Under the pieces are notes generated by a model. That model ran no database searches. It was not told the origin of the DNA and saw nothing but the letters and a program-made list of their open reading frames with translations. Shown here piece after piece: positions 1-6,258 of a stretch of 10,681 bases of DNA (position 1 is its first letter; the number at the start of each line of letters is the position of its first letter). The stretch spans positions 1-10,681 of the forward strand of contig CAJLLX010000064.1 in NCBI GenBank assembly GCA_905207535.1, in the 5' to 3' direction. The DNA is from an uncultured Muribaculaceae bacterium. GTDB taxonomy: Bacteria > Bacteroidota > Bacteroidia > Bacteroidales > Muribaculaceae. The position numbers were made by a program, and so were the translations under genes.

Positions 1-143
1 TCGTCGGCGGCTGCGGAGGGTATCTCGGCACCGCCGAGGCTCACCGTCGCACCGGCGATGCCGGCAGCGGCCAGCGCCGCCTCCACAGCCTCCATGCAGT
101 GGCGGCACACCATCCCTTTGATCGGTATATAAGTGGTTGACAT
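1..143 (-). CDS. Partial protein with N-terminal heavy-metal-associated (HMA) domain
   Basis: Only the first 47 or so codons are in the window; the gene continues past base 1. Translation from the ATG at 141-143 begins MSTTYIPIKGMVCRHCMEA, which carries the GMxCxxC signature of HMA metal-binding domains; the two cysteines normally bind Cu(I) or a similar soft metal. The following text reads GATVSLGGAEIPSAAAD. HMA domains occur in copper chaperones, in P-type ATPases and, in Bacteroidetes, at the N-terminus of some AraC-family regulators. From memory, those regulators have a 'V.LG.VE.' stretch after the helix, which resembles what is seen here, so a regulator is my first guess and a copper ATPase the second. 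The start lies 28 nt after the nucleoside phosphorylase stop, so the two could be co-transcribed. Confidence 0.7.
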   Translation of the reverse strand, partial: MSTTYIPIKGMVCRHCMEAVEAALAAAGIAGATVSLGGAEIPSAAAD

Positions 144-171
144 CCTTTTAGCTACGTGTTGTTTATCCCCG

Positions 172-1047
172 TCAGATGCGCTCCAGCACGGTGGCGATGA
201 GGTCGCGGATGGCGGTCTTGTAGTTGGGCGTGGCGTCGTGGCGCATACGGTTGGCGATGATCGAGCAGACAGTCATGGCGCGGTGGCCCATCAGCCGCGA
301 GAGCCCCTGCAACGGTGCGCTCTCCATCTCGTAGTTGGTCACCTTGCGACCGTTGAAGCGGAAGGTCTCTATCAGGCCGTTGAGCTGCGGATTGGCCAGC
401 GGCAGGCGCAGCTCGCGCCCCTGCGGACCGTAAAAACCTACGGCCGAGATGGTGTTGCCGCGCACCATGTCGCTCCCGCCGATCTGGCTGACCAGCTCCT
501 CGTCGGCATTCACCACATAGGGCTTGGCCCAGAGCTCATTCCACTGCGTATGCTCGCAGAATGCCTTCTCAAACTCCCGGTCGGCCACCTCGTTGCGCCC
601 GGCGTAGTAGTTGAGCACGCCGTCGAATCCTATCGCCTTCTCGGCTATCACCGGGGTGCCCACTATCAGCTCGGGCTGCAGGGCGCCGGAGGTACCGATG
701 CGCACCATGGTGAGCCGGCGGTGGCTGTCGCGCACCTCGCGGGTCCGGAAATCGATGTTGGCCAGGGCGTCGAGCTCGTTGATCACTATGTCGATGTTGT
801 CGGGCCCGATGCCGTGGCTCAGACACATGATCGGCTTCCCCTTGTAGGTGCCGCCGATGGTGTGAAACTCGCGCGACTGCACCTCGAAGGTGCGCGAGTC
901 GAAGTGCTCGGCCACAATGTTCACTCGGGCGGGGTCGCCCACCAGGATGATGCGGTCGGTGAGCTGCTCGGGGAGCAGATGCAGGTGAAATACCGACCCG
1001 TCGGGGTTGATTATGAGTTCGGAGGGAGCGATGATCTTCTTTTCCAT
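172..1047 (-). CDS. udp: Nucleoside phosphorylase, uridine phosphorylase-like
   Basis: This 291-aa protein belongs to the PNP/UDP nucleoside phosphorylase family, cytosolic enzymes that cleave nucleosides with phosphate to free base and (deoxy)ribose-1-phosphate in pyrimidine or purine salvage. Visible family marks are GDPARV (37-42, phosphate-binding loop), SHGIGPDNIDIVINEL (77-92), RIGTSGALQ (116-124, second phosphate site) and NYEMESAPL (238-246), where the MES motif contacts the ribose. The length is somewhat above E. coli Udp (about 253 aa) and is common in Bacteroidales homologues. The ATG at 1045-1047 fits the first conserved block. Substrate choice between uridine and another nucleoside cannot be read from motifs alone, so the symbol is tentative. 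A 126-nt gap after dprA holds a possible -7 box, so the gene may have its own promoter. The HMA gene follows 28 nt downstream. Confidence 0.87.
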   Translation of the reverse strand: MEKKIIAPSELIINPDGSVFHLHLLPEQLTDRIILVGDPARVNIVAEHFDSRTFEVQSREFHTIGGTYKGKPIMCLSHGIGPDNIDIVINELDALANIDFRTREVRDSHRRLTMVRIGTSGALQPELIVGTPVIAEKAIGFDGVLNYYAGRNEVADREFEKAFCEHTQWNELWAKPYVVNADEELVSQIGGSDMVRGNTISAVGFYGPQGRELRLPLANPQLNGLIETFRFNGRKVTNYEMESAPLQGLSRLMGHRAMTVCSIIANRMRHDATPNYKTAIRDLIATVLERI

Positions 1048-1097
1048 ATCTATCTTTTAGTTTTTTCAGGTAATAAAATCAGTAGCCGGCCGTCCCC

Positions 1098-1131
1098 GCC
1101 CTTTTTCGGGCTTCTCAGGGCCTTTTTCGGC
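1098..1131 (-). repeat. Two tandem mini-hairpins in the udp leader
   Basis: Reading the minus strand, GCCGAAAAAGGC and GCCCGAAAAAGGGC follow each other with a short spacer. Each can form a 3-4 bp G/C stem with the same GAAAAA loop, and both share the core CCGAAAAAGG. They lie 50-85 nt before the nucleoside phosphorylase start, probably inside its 5' leader. Their role is unknown; they could be a leader structure or a weak end of the dprA transcript. Confidence 0.45.
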
Positions 1132-1141
1132 TAATATATCA

Positions 1142-1149
1142 CAAACTTA
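1142..1149 (-). promoter_or_regulatory. Possible Bacteroidetes -7 box for the nucleoside phosphorylase gene
   Basis: The minus strand reads TAAGTTTG, a full match to the Bacteroidetes -7 consensus TAnnTTTG, 25 nt after the dprA stop and about 95 nt before the phosphorylase start. I see no TTG or TTTG at the usual 19-21 nt upstream, so this is only half a promoter. Confidence 0.35.
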
Positions 1150-1173
1150 ACGTATTTTTTCGTGCTATTGTTT

Positions 1174-2277
1174 TCATGCCGGACGATATCGCGCACCCGG
1201 CAGCGCCATCACCAGGCCGTTGAACTCCATCTCGGTCAGCAGCGCCATCAGCTGCCCCACAGGGATCCCCAGCGTGGCGGTGAGCGTGTTGATCTGCCCT
1301 TCGCCGTTGCGTCGCAGATAGTCGAGGATGGTCTGCTGCTCGGCCGAAAGCTGCGGGAAGAGTTCCTGCTGCTCCCCTATGGCCGGGCGCGGGGTCCAGC
1401 GCATGGTGGCTATCAGGTCGTCGGCCGTCTCTATCAGGTGGGCTACATTGGTCTTGATCAAGAGGTTGCACCCCGCGCTGTAGACGTCGGCCGTGCGCCC
1501 CGGCAGGGCGAAAACGTCGCGGTTGTACATCTGCCCCAGCCGCGCCGTATGCAGCGCTCCGCCCCGCGGTGCGCCGCTCTCGGCCACCACTATGGCATCG
1601 CTCAGCCCCGCCACTATGCGGTTGCGGGCCAGGAAGTTGCCCCGGTGGGGCGACGTGCCGTGCACATAGTCGGTGACGATGCCTCCGCCATCTCTCACCA
1701 TACGCGCAGCATAGCGCCGGTGCTCCGAGGGGTAGAGGGTGTCGAGCCCGTGGGCCACCACGGCCACCGTGGGCACCCCCGTGTCCATCGCCTTGCGGTG
1801 GGCGGTGATGTCGCACCCCATCGCCAGACCGCTCACCACCAGCAGGTCGTCGAGCTTCGCCGACAGATCCTCTACCAGGCGATTGATGAACGCCACTCCG
1901 TAGTTGGTGGCGTTGCGGGTCCCCACGATGCTTACCACATGGCGCGCATTGAGGTTCACCGCGCCAAGGGTGAAGAGCATCAGCGGCGCGTCGTCGCACT
2001 GCAGCAACCGCTGCGGATACTCCCCGTCGGTGTAATACAGACACCGCACATTGTTCGTCAGGCAAAACTCCTCCTCCCGCCGCGCACCCTCCAGCACCGC
2101 CGCGCGGTAGTCGTCGTCGAGCACACGGTGGGCATTGCCCGTCAACCGGTGCAGCGACTGCGCCGGAAGCCGGAAAAACTCCTCCTCCGTTCCCACGCGC
2201 TCCAGCATCTGCTCCGCCACCTTGGGGTGCATCCCCTTCACCTGCGAGAACGCTATCCTGTAAAGCAACTCACTCAT
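1174..2277 (-). CDS. dprA: DNA-processing protein DprA
   Basis: This 367-aa protein is DprA (Smf), the cytosolic factor that binds incoming single-stranded DNA during natural transformation and loads RecA; in non-competent bacteria it is widely kept and may aid recombination. The order of parts matches the family: an N-terminal SAM-like region (about 1-60), the Rossmann-like DNA-binding core with SIVGTRN (116-122), SGLAMGCD (149-156), RNRIVAGLS (218-226) and ESGAPRGGALHTA (233-245), and a C-terminal winged-helix domain (about 310-365, beginning LSAEQQTILDYL). I chose the ATG at 2275-2277 (MSELLYRIAF). The open frame runs 39 codons further upstream, but that part is translated low-complexity and palindromic intergenic DNA. 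No clear promoter is visible in the 209-nt gap before it, so it may depend on transcription from the thioesterase gene. Confidence 0.93.
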   Translation of the reverse strand: MSELLYRIAFSQVKGMHPKVAEQMLERVGTEEEFFRLPAQSLHRLTGNAHRVLDDDYRAAVLEGARREEEFCLTNNVRCLYYTDGEYPQRLLQCDDAPLMLFTLGAVNLNARHVVSIVGTRNATNYGVAFINRLVEDLSAKLDDLLVVSGLAMGCDITAHRKAMDTGVPTVAVVAHGLDTLYPSEHRRYAARMVRDGGGIVTDYVHGTSPHRGNFLARNRIVAGLSDAIVVAESGAPRGGALHTARLGQMYNRDVFALPGRTADVYSAGCNLLIKTNVAHLIETADDLIATMRWTPRPAIGEQQELFPQLSAEQQTILDYLRRNGEGQINTLTATLGIPVGQLMALLTEMEFNGLVMALPGARYRPA

Positions 2278-2358
2278 ATCTCTCTGTCTATTCCATCTTC
2301 CCCCTCCCCCTCCTATCGGGCCTATTGGGCCTACATCCCCGCCATGTTTCCATCCACT

Positions 2359-2384
2359 TGTAGGGACGCACCATGGTGCGTCCG
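2359..2384. repeat. REP-like palindrome, copy A
   Basis: TGTAGGGACGCACCATGG begins this element, which contains a perfect 20-bp palindrome at 2364-2383 (GGACGCACC-AT-GGTGCGTCC). The same TGTAGGGACG head followed by a G/C-rich hairpin occurs at 6495-6520 and, inverted, at 6620-6645. Such extragenic palindromes with a conserved tetramer-like head resemble REP elements spread by REP-associated tyrosine transposases. Transcribed, it would form a stable hairpin in the leader of dprA. Confidence 0.7.
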
Positions 2385-2409
2385 CCCCCCGCATGGCTCC
2401 TCTAAGCTC

Positions 2410-2486
2410 TATGACCTATGACCTATGACCTAAGACCTAAGACCTAAGACCTAAGACCTAAGACCTAAGACCTAAGACCTAAGACC
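2410..2486. repeat. Heptanucleotide tandem repeat, 11 units
   Basis: Three TATGACC units (2410-2430) are followed by eight TAAGACC units (2431-2486), with no interruption. The two unit types differ at one base and are sorted into blocks, as expected if the array grew by slippage from each type. The array ends at base 2486 and the thioesterase stop codon occupies 2487-2489, so the gene's 3' end directly abuts it. Confidence 0.95.
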
Positions 2487-2996
2487 CTACACTCTCAGCA
2501 TTGCCGCAATCTCCTCCCCGCGCGACAGGCGCCCGCGTTCGATGCTCACCACCGTCACCTCGGCCCGCACCGCCGGCGCCCCCGCCGCCGTAAAGATATC
2601 CTGATGGAACACAAACCGCGGCCCCCGCCGCTCTATCCACAGCTTCGACACCATCGTCTCTCCCAGCCGCAGCGGCGTGTGGTAGTCGATCTCTATGCGG
2701 CTCACCACCGGATCTATCCCACGCTCCTGCATCGCACGGAACGTCATTCCCCGGCTTTCGCAAAACTCATGTCGTGTATGCTCCAGATAGTGCAGATAGT
2801 TGGCATTGTTGACTATCCCCTGCGAGTCCACCTCATAGTCCCTCACCTTTATCGGCATCTCAAACACATACCCCTCCCCCCTCTCCTTCTCTTTCCCTTT
2901 CTCCCCCCTCTTTTCCTGCATCTTATCTTGCATCTTATCTTGCATCCTATCTTGCATCTTATCTTGCATCTTATCTTGCATCTTTTCCTGTATCAT
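2487..2996 (-). CDS. Acyl-CoA thioesterase, hotdog fold (4HBT/YbgC type), with repeat-encoded N-terminus
   Basis: The core from about residue 46 (YVFEMPIKVRDYEVDSQG) is a single 4HBT hotdog domain: DSQGIVNNANYLHYLEHTR carries the aspartate and the VNNANY helix start typical of YbgC-like thioesterases, which hydrolyse acyl-CoA or acyl-ACP thioesters in the cytosol, usually as oligomers. The physiological substrate is unknown. The first 28 residues are a tetrapeptide repeat (MQDK and variants) coded by 12-bp tandem units, followed by a lysine/glutamate-rich linker (29-44). An AAGGA-like ribosome-binding sequence just before 2996 and a promoter at 3019-3050 favour the first ATG. Every repeat unit also starts with an in-frame ATG, and homologues I recall begin near residue 46, so shorter forms are possible. 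dprA follows after a repeat-filled 209-nt gap. Confidence 0.85.
   Translation of the reverse strand: MIQEKMQDKMQDKMQDRMQDKMQDKMQEKRGEKGKEKERGEGYVFEMPIKVRDYEVDSQGIVNNANYLHYLEHTRHEFCESRGMTFRAMQERGIDPVVSRIEIDYHTPLRLGETMVSKLWIERRGPRFVFHQDIFTAAGAPAVRAEVTVVSIERGRLSRGEEIAAMLRV
2910..2996 (-). repeat. 12-bp in-frame tandem repeat with an ATG in each unit
   Basis: On the plus strand, seven 12-bp units run from 2910 to 2993: CTTTTCCTGCAT, then five CTTATCTTGCAT (one with a single T-to-C change), then CTTTTCCTGTAT. The final CAT at 2994-2996 is the start codon. On the coding strand these give M-I-Q-E-K, five copies of MQD(K/R), then MQEK. The outer units are similar to each other and the inner five nearly identical, which suggests expansion of an inner unit between two older ones. 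Unit gain or loss would change length by four residues without a frameshift. Confidence 0.95.
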
Positions 2997-3018
2997 TCTC
3001 TTTCCTTTTTTAGCATCG

Positions 3019-3050
3019 TAAAATTACAGAAAAAATGCTTCACTTCCAAA
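3019..3050 (-). promoter_or_regulatory. Candidate promoter of the thioesterase gene
   Basis: On the minus strand TTTG (at 3047-3050) is followed by exactly 20 nt and then TAATTTTA (3019-3026), one base from the -7 consensus TAnnTTTG. Spacing of 19-21 nt is normal for the Bacteroidetes housekeeping sigma factor. Transcription would start roughly 15 nt before the ATG at 2996, and an AAGGA sequence lies in that leader. Confidence 0.6.
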
Positions 3051-3190
3051 TCCACCCATTTAGCAAACTTCACGCAAACTTCGCTAAGTATTGAACCATT
3101 GATCAGTCAATGCCCGAAGCAATGCCTATCGTTAAGCCAACTAAATCGTCGATGCATTTTCAAAAAAAAACATTAGCAAAGGAACGATCC

Positions 3191-3198
3191 TACCTTTG
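3191..3198 (+). promoter_or_regulatory. Plus-strand -7 box with no plus-strand gene
   Basis: TACCTTTG is a full match to the Bacteroidetes -7 consensus TAnnTTTG and sits in typical AT-rich surroundings, but no TTG lies at the standard upstream distance. If active, it would send a transcript into the 3' end of the SIR2 gene from the opposite strand. Confidence 0.3.
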
Positions 3199-3350
3199 CC
3201 ACAGCATCAAAATAATCAACTGATGCACTGCATTTTATTTCTCAGACGGCATTCCACATAAGGAAATCTTGTAAGGTTATTGGCAAATTACATATTTCTT
3301 TATTTAAGAGTAAATTCCAACACCTCGTTAATATTGGCATATGATCCAAT

Positions 3351-4382
3351 TTAGATTACGCTATAATCATTCTGTTTCTCTTTATTGAGAAGAGGCGTAA
3401 TTAAATTTTTAAGCTCCTCAAAATTTAGATCGGGACGAAACTTAATTGAAGAGTCACCCCACCAACATTTAATGTTAGCCTGACAATAACCTTCTATTGT
3501 CCTTCGTGGAAAGCGAGCAAGAATACTATTCCAAAAACTTGGAATAATGTCATAGTTGGAATTAGTACTTTCGAAAAACGGATTCCAATTTTCGCTTATT
3601 TCGTTTTCAGGTTTTATGTCTATAATTTCTATTTTATCAAATTTTCTGAAATTTGAATTAAACGCAACTTGCATTGCCTTGACTGCTTTAATATCAGAGG
3701 AAGGAGCGCTATAACCAAATACTGTCAATATGGTACACCCTGCAATAACTTCCAAAAAGGTTCGCCAGGCATTAGATATATATTCATCATCTGTATAACT
3801 CTTATCCTTTACGGGGAAAAGCAGTTTTGAACGAATTAAACTCTCACAACCACATGAAATACATTCTGAATTAAACGAATATTGAATTTGACCACAATTA
3901 TCACATTTTGCCATACCTATATTTCCATGAAGGAATACCATTAAAGGAAGATTGTCCGTGATATTACTTACCCTCTGATACGCTTGAATTAACATCGGAT
4001 CCCAGTTGAAAGTAAAAACATAATCCTTTTTACGCAGAGAAAGCAATAAATAATCGTAAATAGTAGGAGTATCAGGCAATTTAAGGTTACCAAAATATGT
4101 CGTAATCTTATCCTCAATTACCATTTTCAAAAGTTCACAGTCTTTCCGTTCGGCAAGCTCTGAATAAATAGCTTCAAGATTGCCTGATTTCTCTTTAATA
4201 TTTGCAGCTAATAATAAATCCTTTAACTTAAGAGCATCTATACAGTTGGCCATTGTAATAGAATGAACCCCATATTTATCTTCTTTGGGAATAGTCGCTA
4301 CAGAAGCGCCCGCCCCTAGGATCACAACATGCGGTCTTTCAGCAAGTTGCTTATATAACCCTTCTGTTGAAAAATCAATCAT
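3351..4382 (-). CDS. SIR2-like NAD-binding domain protein, candidate defence effector
   Basis: This 343-aa protein has the sirtuin Rossmann signatures: VILGAGASVA (20-29, with the GAGxS NAD loop), FTFNWD (123-128, matching TxNxD), FLHGN (150-154, with the catalytic histidine at 152) and VFGYSAPSSD (221-230, matching GxSxxD). Between the last two is a four-cysteine cluster CDNC...CISC (160, 163, 174, 177) like the zinc ribbon of true sirtuins. SIR2 proteins either deacylate lysines using NAD or, in bacterial defence systems such as Thoeris, DSR and SIR2-Argonaute, destroy NAD to abort infection. The ~90-residue C-terminal part after about 250 is unrecognised. It is the last gene of the operon, 9 nt after the HpaII-like gene, and strongly AT-rich compared with the flanking genes. 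Given the nuclease neighbours I favour NADase/abortive infection over deacylation, but this is inference. Confidence 0.83.
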   Translation of the reverse strand: MIDFSTEGLYKQLAERPHVVILGAGASVATIPKEDKYGVHSITMANCIDALKLKDLLLAANIKEKSGNLEAIYSELAERKDCELLKMVIEDKITTYFGNLKLPDTPTIYDYLLLSLRKKDYVFTFNWDPMLIQAYQRVSNITDNLPLMVFLHGNIGMAKCDNCGQIQYSFNSECISCGCESLIRSKLLFPVKDKSYTDDEYISNAWRTFLEVIAGCTILTVFGYSAPSSDIKAVKAMQVAFNSNFRKFDKIEIIDIKPENEISENWNPFFESTNSNYDIIPSFWNSILARFPRRTIEGYCQANIKCWWGDSSIKFRPDLNFEELKNLITPLLNKEKQNDYSVI

Positions 4383-4391
4383 ATGTTCAGT

Positions 4392-5534
4392 TTATCGGTT
4401 AAGCGAAAAACGCAGCTGTAATGCAAGCTTAAGAAAGTATCTATCACCTTCTTTATAAATCACCATATCTTTGTGTCGACTGTGGGACGGACCTTCCATT
4501 ATCATTTTCGCTACAAGAAAATCTTTGAACTCGTCTGCGATGGTTGAATGAAAAGCTACTACATCACCGTTGTTCTTTACGACAATATAACCGCCATTGA
4601 CTGCCTGTCGCCCATTCCAAGGCGACCCGAGACGCATACCTGTAAATGTGTAAAGCAGCAGATGTGCTATTTTACCGTGATAGGTTTCTTTCAAATCATC
4701 AAACCCATATCCAACCACATCGTTTTCTGCGAGGTACTCAATGCAATCTTGAACAGAGGTTGTACCTCCAAGATTTTCAAAATAAAACTTCTTGAGCATA
4801 CCGGCTACAATACCGGGCATCTCCATGCCTCCGCATTTGATTAAGTTTATTTTGGAAATACTTTTTGCCGTATCAACGAAGTTGATATCACAACCGATTT
4901 CATGCAGATATTGCATTCTATCGGTGGTGGCAACATCATAACACGTCTCTCCTTTGCGCTTAACTTGTTTGAAGATGCTGTTAAACTTGTTCATCTTCTC
5001 ATCGTCCATCGGGCCCGTAATCTCAAAGACGAAATTTGTATTGTCACCACTGGCATTGAGCAAGGTTGAGTCGCCGCCGAGTTTAGAAGCTATGATGTTA
5101 TCGACTTTCGATTTTGTTCCGGCATAAAGATTGTGTATGACAATGCGAATATCGGACCTGTCATCACTATTATCATTATCAGAATCATCGGATATCCTTT
5201 CCAGAATTTCTTCAAGCGCAGGAAAACAATTTGTCAAGTCCTTATGACTGCGTATAAATTTAAGCAGCTCTCCCTTTTTAGAGAAATCAAATGAACGACT
5301 CTGCTCAATTAATTTTTGAAATAACAGAGCAATGTTATTGCTTTGCTCGCTTATCTCTTTTTGTAGAGATTGTAGAAATTCAAGCGTATGAAGTGCTGGT
5401 AAGCGAAATAATGGTTGCCGCTCTATTGACTCAAAAACTAATGAGCATTTATTAGCATCAGGACGACCAAACAGACAGTCACCAATAAAACTAATGATGG
5501 CTTGAATATTATGTTCGTTGAATAAATTCTTCAT
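4392..5534 (-). CDS. HpaII-family restriction-endonuclease-like protein, active site possibly degenerate
   Basis: The middle and C-terminus of this 380-aa protein resemble the HpaII restriction enzyme family (C/CGG cutters, PD-(D/E)XK fold) as I remember it. The blocks are SDIRIVIHN (127-135), IIASKLGGDSTLLNAS (147-162) followed by TNFVFEI, NGGYIVVKNNGDVVAFHS (313-330) and PSHSRH...LKLALQLRF (349-376). In family members I recall, the block before LG reads SIKS, with the lysine in the nuclease motif; here it reads IIAS, so that lysine appears to be alanine, although a lysine lies two residues later. The N-terminal 120 residues are unrecognised apart from an acidic stretch (DDSDNDNSDD, 116-125). 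Its ATG (5532-5534) lies inside the end of the HNH gene, a 26-nt overlap pointing to translational coupling. No methyltransferase is nearby. It may be a cutter or a DNA-sensing subunit; the family call is recall-based. Confidence 0.7.
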   Translation of the reverse strand: MKNLFNEHNIQAIISFIGDCLFGRPDANKCSLVFESIERQPLFRLPALHTLEFLQSLQKEISEQSNNIALLFQKLIEQSRSFDFSKKGELLKFIRSHKDLTNCFPALEEILERISDDSDNDNSDDRSDIRIVIHNLYAGTKSKVDNIIASKLGGDSTLLNASGDNTNFVFEITGPMDDEKMNKFNSIFKQVKRKGETCYDVATTDRMQYLHEIGCDINFVDTAKSISKINLIKCGGMEMPGIVAGMLKKFYFENLGGTTSVQDCIEYLAENDVVGYGFDDLKETYHGKIAHLLLYTFTGMRLGSPWNGRQAVNGGYIVVKNNGDVVAFHSTIADEFKDFLVAKMIMEGPSHSRHKDMVIYKEGDRYFLKLALQLRFSLNR

Positions 5535-6258
5535 GGTGTAAAGCTAATAATTCTCTATAAGGGAAAAAACGATCAGGGAGATAAATTTGGGAATTGTTCC
5601 TGTAAGAAAAGTATGCTCGAAATTTTTCGTCAGTACAACTCTCAAGAAATAAATCCGAGAAGACCACTTTATAGTCAGGCGTTATTGACATAAAAAGATT
5701 GTCAAAAGCTGCATGAAGCAATGGATTTAAACAAATACCATTAGACGGGTCAGTTCGCAAACTCTCATTGTCTGCCCAGCTGGTAATATGACACGCTTCT
5801 AATAGCTCTGAATTATTTAAGCCTGTAACGCAACAGCGGTTATTATAGGATGAAAGAACGGCATCACGAAAAAATGATTGATTAATACGTCGTTTAGCTT
5901 GATAGTATTCTTCTGAACCAGGAGGAAAGTCTATAACAGCAGAAATATCTGCATTAGATAAACGCCCAATAATAACCTGAGAGTCTGCCACCAATTGTTC
6001 CCAATTCCCGTAATATTTGTTCCAAACCTCTTCATCAATTCTTGATGTCCCAGTTAAACCCACTACTCCTCTTTGTTTAAGATCTGGGTCAAAAGCACCA
6101 AGATTTCCTATTTTCATTTTCACAGCCGCAGGCGTACGCGAAATGAGGTTAGCAATTTTTACAATCCAAGGGTTGGTATTGTTCGCCTTATTAAACGGGA
6201 CATGACAATATGCGTATAACGCGAGCGTCACTTCGTCTATGGTCCATTTGCGTATCAT
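5509..6258 (-). CDS. HNH endonuclease (HNH_2-type, restriction-associated)
   Basis: This 249-aa protein ends in an HNH nuclease domain of the kind often annotated 'HNH restriction endonuclease' (about 130-215). The visible motif parts are RCCVTGLNN (141-149), LLEACHITSWAD (152-163, with the metal-site histidine H157) and NGICLNPLLHAAFDNLF (173-189, with the asparagine and histidine of the beta-beta-alpha-metal site). The N-terminal ~95 residues (WTIDEVTLALYAY..., then ISRTPAAVKMKIGNL) look like the helical, probably DNA-binding, domain commonly fused to this HNH type. I start at ATG 6256-6258 (MIRKWTIDEV); a TTG seven codons upstream (6277-6279) is less likely. It is the first gene of a three-gene operon, reads into the HpaII-like gene by overlap, and is clearly AT-rich. 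It could cut invading DNA directly or act with the next two proteins. Confidence 0.85.
   Translation of the reverse strand: MIRKWTIDEVTLALYAYCHVPFNKANNTNPWIVKIANLISRTPAAVKMKIGNLGAFDPDLKQRGVVGLTGTSRIDEEVWNKYYGNWEQLVADSQVIIGRLSNADISAVIDFPPGSEEYYQAKRRINQSFFRDAVLSSYNNRCCVTGLNNSELLEACHITSWADNESLRTDPSNGICLNPLLHAAFDNLFMSITPDYKVVFSDLFLESCTDEKFRAYFSYRNNSQIYLPDRFFPYRELLALHHEEFIQRT

Larger units (their letters stand above)
2997..3350. other. AT-rich intergenic region between the SIR2 gene and the thioesterase gene
   Basis: This 354-nt stretch holds the thioesterase promoter, a 9-bp direct repeat GCAAACTTC at 3063-3071 and 3074-3082 just upstream of it, a 6-bp inverted repeat CATTGA-TCAG-TCAATG (3097-3112), a plus-strand -7 box (3191-3198) and an inverted repeat GCATCA/TGATGC (3204-3226). 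I see no gene, no integrase remnant and no convincing rho-independent terminator for the SIR2 operon. A plus-strand reading frame from the ATG at 3223 has only 12 codons. Confidence 0.6.

Noticed and set aside
133..1134. Long plus-strand open frame over the nucleoside phosphorylase
   Set aside because: It is antisense to a clear family protein, has no recognisable domain, and arises from GC-rich codon bias.
2278..2394. Extended N-terminus of DprA
   Set aside because: The extra 39 residues translate the palindrome and a G-rich intergenic stretch and have no counterpart in the family.
1162..2421. 419-codon plus-strand open frame over dprA
   Set aside because: It mirrors dprA, is rich in His, Arg and Val as antisense frames of GC-rich genes are, and runs into the tandem repeats.
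2410..2486. CRISPR array
   Set aside because: Units are 7 bp with no spacers, so this is a simple tandem repeat.
2604..3176. Plus-strand open frame with Leu-Ile-Leu-His repeats
   Set aside because: The repeat peptide is the antisense reading of the MQDK-coding array; no start signal or family supports it.
4392..6258. Ordinary type II restriction-modification system
   Set aside because: Two nuclease-like genes are present but no methyltransferase, and a SIR2 gene shares the operon, so the simple reading does not fit.
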